From: Icerya purchasi
Taxonomy: Eukaryota; Arthropoda; Insecta; Hemiptera; Monophlebidae
Assembly: GCA_039619475.1 (NCBI GenBank)
Contig: CM077115.1
Span: forward strand, 138,210,172-138,274,171
Direction of reading: 5' to 3'
Length of the DNA: 64,000 bases
Shown: piece by piece, positions 58,046 through 64,000 of the stretch
Layout of the letters: each line of letters starts with the position of its first letter
Position numbering within the stretch: the first letter of the stretch is position 1
Notes under the pieces: generated by a model
Seen by the model: the letters and a program-made list of their open reading frames with translations, nothing else
Told to the model about the DNA's origin: nothing
Database searches by the model: none
Program-made: the position numbers and the translations under genes

Positions 58046-58092
58046 TACTGATTAATACTGATAATACCGATAATACTGATTATTACTGATAA
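58046..58092. repeat. 10-bp satellite array (ACTGATTAAT type)
   Basis: Lies between the 5' end of copy B and the tail of copy A. Its junction with copy A, CTGATAATCAAATCAAATC, is identical to the junction of copy B at 54642-54660. Confidence 0.85.
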
Positions 58093-58510
58093 TCAAATCA
58101 AATCAATCCAATTTATTATTATTATTGCAAAGTTTCACAAATGCGCTATGTAGCGCGAGTAGTGAAAATAAAATGTAAATTAAACATGAAATGTACAAAT
58201 TAAGTGCGAATACAGGGATAAACGCAGAAAGTAAATAAGATAAAAATAAATACAAATTAATGGAAGAGATAAATAAAGATAAGGGTTTAATTAAAACAAA
58301 ATTCATAAGTTTTATTTTCAAAAATAACTATAAATTTGTGCTTTAATAACTTATTATTCTTAGAATAAATTTATATATATTATTAACAGATTTGCAACTT
58401 ACATATAATACTAACCTGGTACATAACCTTTTCCCTCATTCCTTTCCTTTCCTATTTTCTTTCTATCTTCCTGTTTTTTCCAAAAAATAAAAAAATACTT
58501 AACTATCTAA
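58088..58510 (-). mobile_element. CR1-group LINE 3'-end fragment (copy A)
   Basis: Tail ATCAAATCAAATC, (ATT)n, then hairpin TTTCAC/GTGAAA enclosing GCGCTA/TAGCGC (58133-58167). The flanking sequence is only distantly similar to copy B, so it is an older or different subfamily. Upstream it reaches another satellite patch at 58511-58540, so satellite lies on both sides. Confidence 0.7.
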
Positions 58511-58540
58511 TTACTGATAATATTAATTAATACTGATATC
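58511..58540. repeat. 10-bp satellite patch
   Basis: TTACTGATAATATTAATTAA-TACTGATATC, diverged decamers. Confidence 0.7.
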
Positions 58541-60456
58541 AGGTTTGTTTAAATATTAACGATAATGGCGTCAATAGTGCCATAGGAAAACCAATGGTTT
58601 TATTTGTAACCGATAATCGATAGGATTGTGTTAAATTTACACAGGTACAGCACACCTGACGTAATTGCAAAAACAATATTCAACTTATCGAACAGAATAA
58701 AATCATCGGTAACTATTACAAATTATGAACAGACGTTTAAGAAAAATTGCAGTTTCTTTAAAACGATTCTGTTTCATTTTGATTGTTATATTTCTTACAA
58801 AGTTCTTACACATATTTATACATTAGCTAAATAAAACACGTGCGGTATTAACGGATATTACATATATATATATATATCAGTTAAACTGGGTCAAAGTTAT
58901 AATTTCATACATGTTATTTTTCTTGTGATAATTTACTATCTTCAGTAACTTCTGCTAGTACTTGAAATACCTCCGATTCGGCTTGGTCACTTTTCTTTAC
59001 CTAATAATTTCGTATATTTCGCGGGTTATGTTAAAACATTTGTAGGAATAAACTTTGTCACATATTTTTATAGTGTCTTAACCGTTTATTTATTTATTTT
59101 ATTTTTTCATCTTATTTTACTATATTTAGAAGTAAGACTTTTACGATACCTAGATCTATTAGACCTGTTATATATCATATAATTTAGGATTGCCAAACAA
59201 AGTTCGATTTATTGTACAACGGTTGATACGGTAAGACAGCGCTTTGCAGAGTTTGCAGAGGTGGCGAAACGCTGGCACCTGCTACACACTCGGTGAGATG
59301 GAATCGTGAAAATTAAAAATCGAAAAAGAAGTTACGCAACAAAAACGTCACTGTAATAAATAATAGTAATAAAAATGAGATGCGGATGGAATGTTCCTAA
59401 AATTTAACCGCGAAAGATGGTTAGGACTATTTCTGAAAGTCCCGGTAAGGTTTCGAGTTTTTATTATTAGGATAAAGTATAAAAGGAAATTTTGAAGTGT
59501 GCCAATTTTTCTTTTTTCTCCCGGTGATATTTTTATTCTGGAACTGAAACAAAGATTTCCAGTCGATGAAACAACCGATTTCGGGCTTCCTGCATCCCCC
59601 CCCCCTTTTTGGTGTCTCAGCAGCGCTCTCGTTTTTTGCTCGTGTTAGTGAGACACAGAAATTTTTAAACTTATTTCAAAGAAATCTTTTTAGTCGTTTG
59701 GACGGCTAAAAAAGTTTGTTTTTTCGTTTAAGAATGAGATTCGCGTTTTGTCGTAATGAATTCAAAGTGAAGAAAACAGATAAAACGCTGTTTGACTGCT
59801 TTCTCTGGTTAAAATAGTTGACTACTGTTTTAAGTATTTCGTGTCAGGCTCACTCATTTCTCGTAATAAAACTTTCGTAACTTTCAGCAAATCCTCCGAA
59901 TTTTTCTCGACATTTTTTATTAAATCAGTCAGGAAAGTTCGACGGAAAAATAAATTATTCCCGCGCCTCCACCGGACTGCGCGTTTGCCGCACAAATTTA
60001 TTTTTGTTCAATTTTCTACGAATAGGAGGAGGTGGGGTGGGGTGGGGGGGTCCAACGCCGGTTTCTTTTTCAAATTTTTACTTTTTAATTAAACTGAATT
60101 TTTCAATCGTTTCCCGGTCTTCCTTTTAGCTAGGAATTCGTCCGTGTCCTATCAACAGTCTAAAACGGTTTAATTTTGAGGCACAGTTTTATCGCTTAGT
60201 GAGGTAGTCGTCTCGTTAAATAGTTAAAAAAAAACCAACTTTATTTAATAGAACACCAACGGGAAAAAAACAACGTTATATCTATTCCGATTTAGCAGCG
60301 ATTATATTTCAATTCGTAGTACCCAGCACCGATGAGATCTGTTTTTTTTGCGAAGGGAGACAAATTATGGACGCCAGGTTGCGCGCATTCGAACATGGTT
60401 CCGTTAGGATAGTTGATTTTTCCTATTCGGAATAATTATAGTATGGTATTTTATAA
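58541..60456. other. Noncoding stretch
   Basis: AT-rich overall, with a C run at 59596-59605 and a G-rich run at 60030-60049 (GGAGGAGGTGGGGTGGGGTG). A short (TA)n at 58864-58877. No gene recognised. Confidence 0.5.
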
Positions 60457-60690
60457 CAGAACAAATATGTAACAGACAAATTTAAGAATATAATGAATGC
60501 TTACTTAGAAACGTTTTCTCGGGTATAACCCATCATCAGCTAAAAACAATAATCAATATATGGGATCAGAAACAAATTCTAAATCACGAGGTTTCCAAAA
60601 ATAAGAAATAAAACGGTTTATATAGTATAAATCAACAATTTGAAGTCGATATATCATAATTATTAGAATAAGATGATGTACATAGACTAC
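60457..60690 (-). repeat. Dispersed repeat with hammerhead-like motif (single unit)
   Basis: Matches one arm of the 29.0-29.5 kb palindrome over about 220 bases, including AAATAAAACGGTTTATATAG, TATAAATCAACAATTT and TCGATATATCATAATT, and continues through the sequence that forms the palindrome's centre. On the minus strand the core reads CTGATGATGGGTTATACCC, then GAGAAAACGTTT and CTAAG, with CTAAG able to pair with TTTAG upstream. Confidence 0.75.
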
Positions 60691-60737
60691 AATAAATATC
60701 TAAGGATTATATTAAACATTTAAATAGTATCAAATAT

Positions 60738-61050
60738 CAAATATATATTTGGAATTTCTACAGGTGAAACCACATATGCGCAATACTGCGCGAGCAGTGG
60801 TCCGATACAAATTTAAACACTAAAAATTGAAAAAACTCAGAAACTACGAGTATAACTATAAATATAAAAACAATTAATAATGGTAGCGAAATACAAAGCA
60901 GAGTGAGTGTTAAACAAAAAAATGTATAAAAAACGAATTGAAAAAACAAAAACGGTACCTTAGAGGATGAAGGAGGAAAAAGGTTTATCACTTCTAAATT
61001 TAAAATACGATTATAATGAAATGTGATAAACTACGTAGTATTAATATTTT
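60738..61050 (-). mobile_element. CR1-group LINE 3'-end fragment (copy E)
   Basis: Has the family hairpin CCAC/GTGG (60770-60800) enclosing GCGCA/TGCGC and the GAGCA internal loop. The tail (TCAAATATCAAATATA) is degenerate. The upstream limit is uncertain. Confidence 0.55.
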
Positions 61051-64000
61051 ACAAGATGAAATAAATATATATACTAATACAAGTTTATGCACTATAACTA
61101 ACTGCATAAAAATAATCATGGACTAAAACACATATTCTTATGTACACACAAACGTTCGCAAATTATCCCTCTCCAGAGATCACGATATATATGTAACAAC
61201 AAACAAACAATCATATATACATAAAATTAGATCAAAACAAAATATAAATATTAAGAGATATTTTTTTAAAGTTTCATATTAAAAAGTGGATTATTATTAG
61301 CAACATCTTTGAATACTACCACAGGTATATATGAAAAGTTGCCAAAATATTGTAAAGATCTCTACTTTGGAAAGGCAAGATTACTAAATTTCCGATTCGT
61401 CTGACCAAAAAAAGGAGAAGGCTAGGAAATTAATATCAGATCAGTAGGATAGCTGAGAAGGATTTAAATAAACTGTTGTAAACGTTTTACGTTATCTTTA
61501 ATTCTTCCGTTCTTTAATAGAGTTGTAAGGGTATTATTATTTATCGACGAATAAATCTACATTTTACAGGTATTTATTATATCTTTATCAATTTACAAGC
61601 GTGCATCTGTCTTTAGTGTTTTTACATGTTAGAATTATCAAATATCGTGACTACTCGTCAATTTGTAGAATATGTAGGTGCGAGTGCGATGGAATAAGTG
61701 TGTTGTATGTGTAGTTTTTATTATATCATCAGGCTAGGCAGCGATGAGGGTTCAGAGTTGGTGGTGGGATTGCTCGAAGGACGACCGATGAGAAGGGAAT
61801 CTTAACGGTGTACGAGAGATTAGATATGTTGTGTTTTTATAGGTGTGTGGAGGAGCTGAGTGTGCTCATGATTACTGACTATACACGGTGCTGCGGCTTC
61901 AGAGGTGGAGTTAATTGTTTAAATGAGCCGATGTGGTGTGATAAGTAAATGCGTGATGGTGGGCAGGTGTATATTGTTATATTTCGCAATAAACCAATGC
62001 TGCTCGATATTTGGGAAGAGATACACAAGAGTCTAAAAGCAGATATTGATGCGAGAGTTAAGTTTGAGAGAGCACTGATATCATCACGTGGCTGAGCCAT
62101 GTATTTCTTAACGGGGATTTCTTTCGATAGCGATTTGTTGTTCAATATTGTTTTTTCCGCTCTTTTGGTCCTAGATATATTGCGTTGCGATAAATTAAAC
62201 GTGGTTTTCCGGTTCACGGCGCAGTCAGCTATAAAGGCTAAGTATGCGGTGTACACATCCACGTGTAAGTCCGATAATTAGGTAATGCATAAACCGGTAG
62301 CGGTTTTATCATTTTTGTAGATCGACGTTATCTCTTCTCTTTTATTTCCATGCTTTAATAAGCTAACGTCGTCGCCAATTCAATTTTTTGGAAAAAAATT
62401 AACAGCTTAAATTATTCATTAACCGGTGGTTGGGAGAATGGCTTCGACAGTTTACTTGATACACAGCTACTAAAAATTAATAAGAATTTTAAATATCGCA
62501 GGAGTTTGAAATGGGGACGGATTTTTAGCATACATTTGTAAGACACTCGCTAGCGCGATTATTATTACGGAAACAAACGCGGCAGAAAATAAGTTAAATA
62601 TTTACAATATCTCGCGGTTCAGCACACGAGTGTGTGATGGCAAAAAAAAAAGAACACCGGATAAAGGAGGAGAAAAATAATTTACATTTTTAAACGTTTA
62701 AACATGAAAAATAAGAATGATCCGAAGAAATCGGCATCGGGGAGACACGAAGATGTCTCCTTAGCGACGCGAACGGCAAAGTCATTTCCGTGTCAGATTC
62801 CAATTAAGAGCCATAAGTGACACAACACCACCGTTTGGACAAAACGTCCACATCCCTCAGTTTGGTGAGATAAAAAGAAGTTATATTGGTTGTGCACAAA
62901 TAACTTACTCGTACATATCCTTAATAAATCCCCACAACCGATATGTCAACTTTTAGCCGTTCCCATTACAATAGAACATCTTCTAGTCGATGATAGCCCT
63001 AAGTGTTCGCCAGGCTCTCCGCATACAGTTTGTCAACAATTGATAATCAACATTTTTTTTTTCTTCCAAGATTCTAATCTCCTTTAACTAATCTAGAACG
63101 TATCCTTCGTTCTTCTGACTTTCGTAGTAGTGAATGGAAAAAGAAAATAAAATAACGATCCGAGGGTGGAAATAACAGAAGCAGATGAATATGACGGAAT
63201 ATAAGAAGCAATCGATAAGAAGAGTGTGAATACCAAGTTTTAAATCGTAAAATAGAGGTATAGGGACACCTGTCGGGAAAGCCGAACATTCAAATAACGA
63301 TCATCGTGGCAAAGTAAGTAAGGGGAAGAGAAAATGATGTAGGAAGTGCATTACGATTAAATTTGGATGCGATAAGTAGTCGAAATTACGGAGCGTTTTA
63401 ATAAAAGATACTATATATCGTGGGGTGTCCCTGGAACGCGCTTTTCAAGAATTGAAGAACTTTCACCAAAAATTTAAGCTAGCGCGTACCAATCCTGCCG
63501 AAACCAGAACTTCGACTCTGTCCGAAAATAATTTTTGGAGTCGAGCGAAGAAGTACATGGACACGAAGAAAGAATAAGAAAAGGGATGGGGAGAAAAAGA
63601 CACAGTAGTCGAATAGAGAGATAAAAGGAACTGGAATTGAAACATAAAGAATATAAATTGAACCATGGTCTGGCATTGAAGGATGCTTAAAAATCCGGCT
63701 TTAGAGAAATACGACGAGAATCTACTGACTCCTTGCACTCAATGCCTGTGAATGGCTAAGATTCTACAGGAAATCGATCTCGGTGTCGATTGAAAGAGAA
63801 GTAGTTTACGGATGAGAGAGTGTAGAAAAGAAAAAACTTAAAAAGTATATTGGAAAAATTCAATTGCGGCGTGTCATGTTGAGGGGAACGGACTTGGAAC
63901 AGAACGGTCAAGACATTCTCAATAGGATGAATGGTAATTAGAAACATCTGAAAGAAAAATAACGAAGTTCATCGTGACTATAAATTGTTTTAACAGCTTT
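61051..64000. other. Noncoding stretch with one unexplained open frame
   Basis: AT-rich with moderately mixed composition after 61.7 kb. The longest frame, 61879-62262 (-), 127 codons, begins MDVYTAYLAFIADCAVNRKT and matches nothing I recognise; it has no convincing signal peptide or domain. Other frames are shorter and not protein-like. Confidence 0.45.

Noticed and set aside
1..64000. tRNA, rRNA or other standard RNA genes
   Set aside because: I looked for tRNA box A/B words and rRNA-like conserved blocks and found none I could support; a covariance-model scan would be decisive.

Overview
The window looks like nuclear DNA of an arthropod, most likely an insect. It is strongly AT-rich and full of long A/T runs and (TA)n microsatellites. 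It has no operon-like gene packing, and its recognisable coding sequence is almost all from transposable elements typical of insect genomes: R1-like, Jockey, I-like, RTE-like and CR1-group LINEs, plus hAT, mariner, pogo and PIF/Harbinger DNA transposons. Species and order cannot be settled from this sequence alone. I see no complete host gene. The host signal is one good candidate internal coding exon (2557-2607, + strand) and two GC-richer islands (about 19.34-20.09 kb and 39.03-39.47 kb), each ending at a strong splice-donor consensus on the + strand. The simplest reading is intronic or intergenic DNA of one or more long-intron genes on the + strand.

Layout. 0-10 kb: a pogo/Tigger-like C-terminal fragment, a repeat with a hammerhead-like motif, the candidate exon, two I-like LINE fragments, a PIF/Harbinger relic and a 62-bp-armed inverted-repeat element. 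10-20 kb: a pogo-like transposon of about 1.6 kb with repeated palindromic motifs, LINE fragments, one copy of an unnamed dispersed repeat, and the first GC-rich island. 20-29 kb: a non-autonomous hAT with a perfect 8-bp target-site duplication, then a full-length but decayed hAT transposase gene (about 23.7-27.5 kb) split by a 5'-truncated R1-like LINE, then an RTE-like LINE fragment. 29-39 kb: a 435-bp near-perfect palindrome, LINE fragments, a four-copy 70-bp tandem repeat, and a decayed Jockey element broken by a mariner with long inverted repeats. 39-53 kb: the second island, a strong 77-nt hairpin, the second copy of the unnamed repeat, a second non-autonomous hAT and more LINE fragments. 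53.5-58.5 kb: a cluster of CR1-group LINE copies embedded in a 10-bp satellite, including one nearly complete ORF2 with only two frameshifts. 58.5-64 kb: mostly featureless, with another hammerhead-like repeat and another LINE 3' end.

The most interesting signal is in the CR1-group cluster and at 60.8 kb. Six copies of the LINE 3' region share a two-stem hairpin whose stem bases differ between copies in compensating ways, followed by an (ATT)n tract and a (TTTGA)n tail. This looks like a conserved structured RNA, perhaps the site the reverse transcriptase recognises. The hammerhead-like motif (about 2.1, 29.1, 29.4 and 60.5 kb) and the palindromic sites in the pogo-like element are the next most interesting. 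Nothing here resembles a bacterial operon, a CRISPR array or a defence island.
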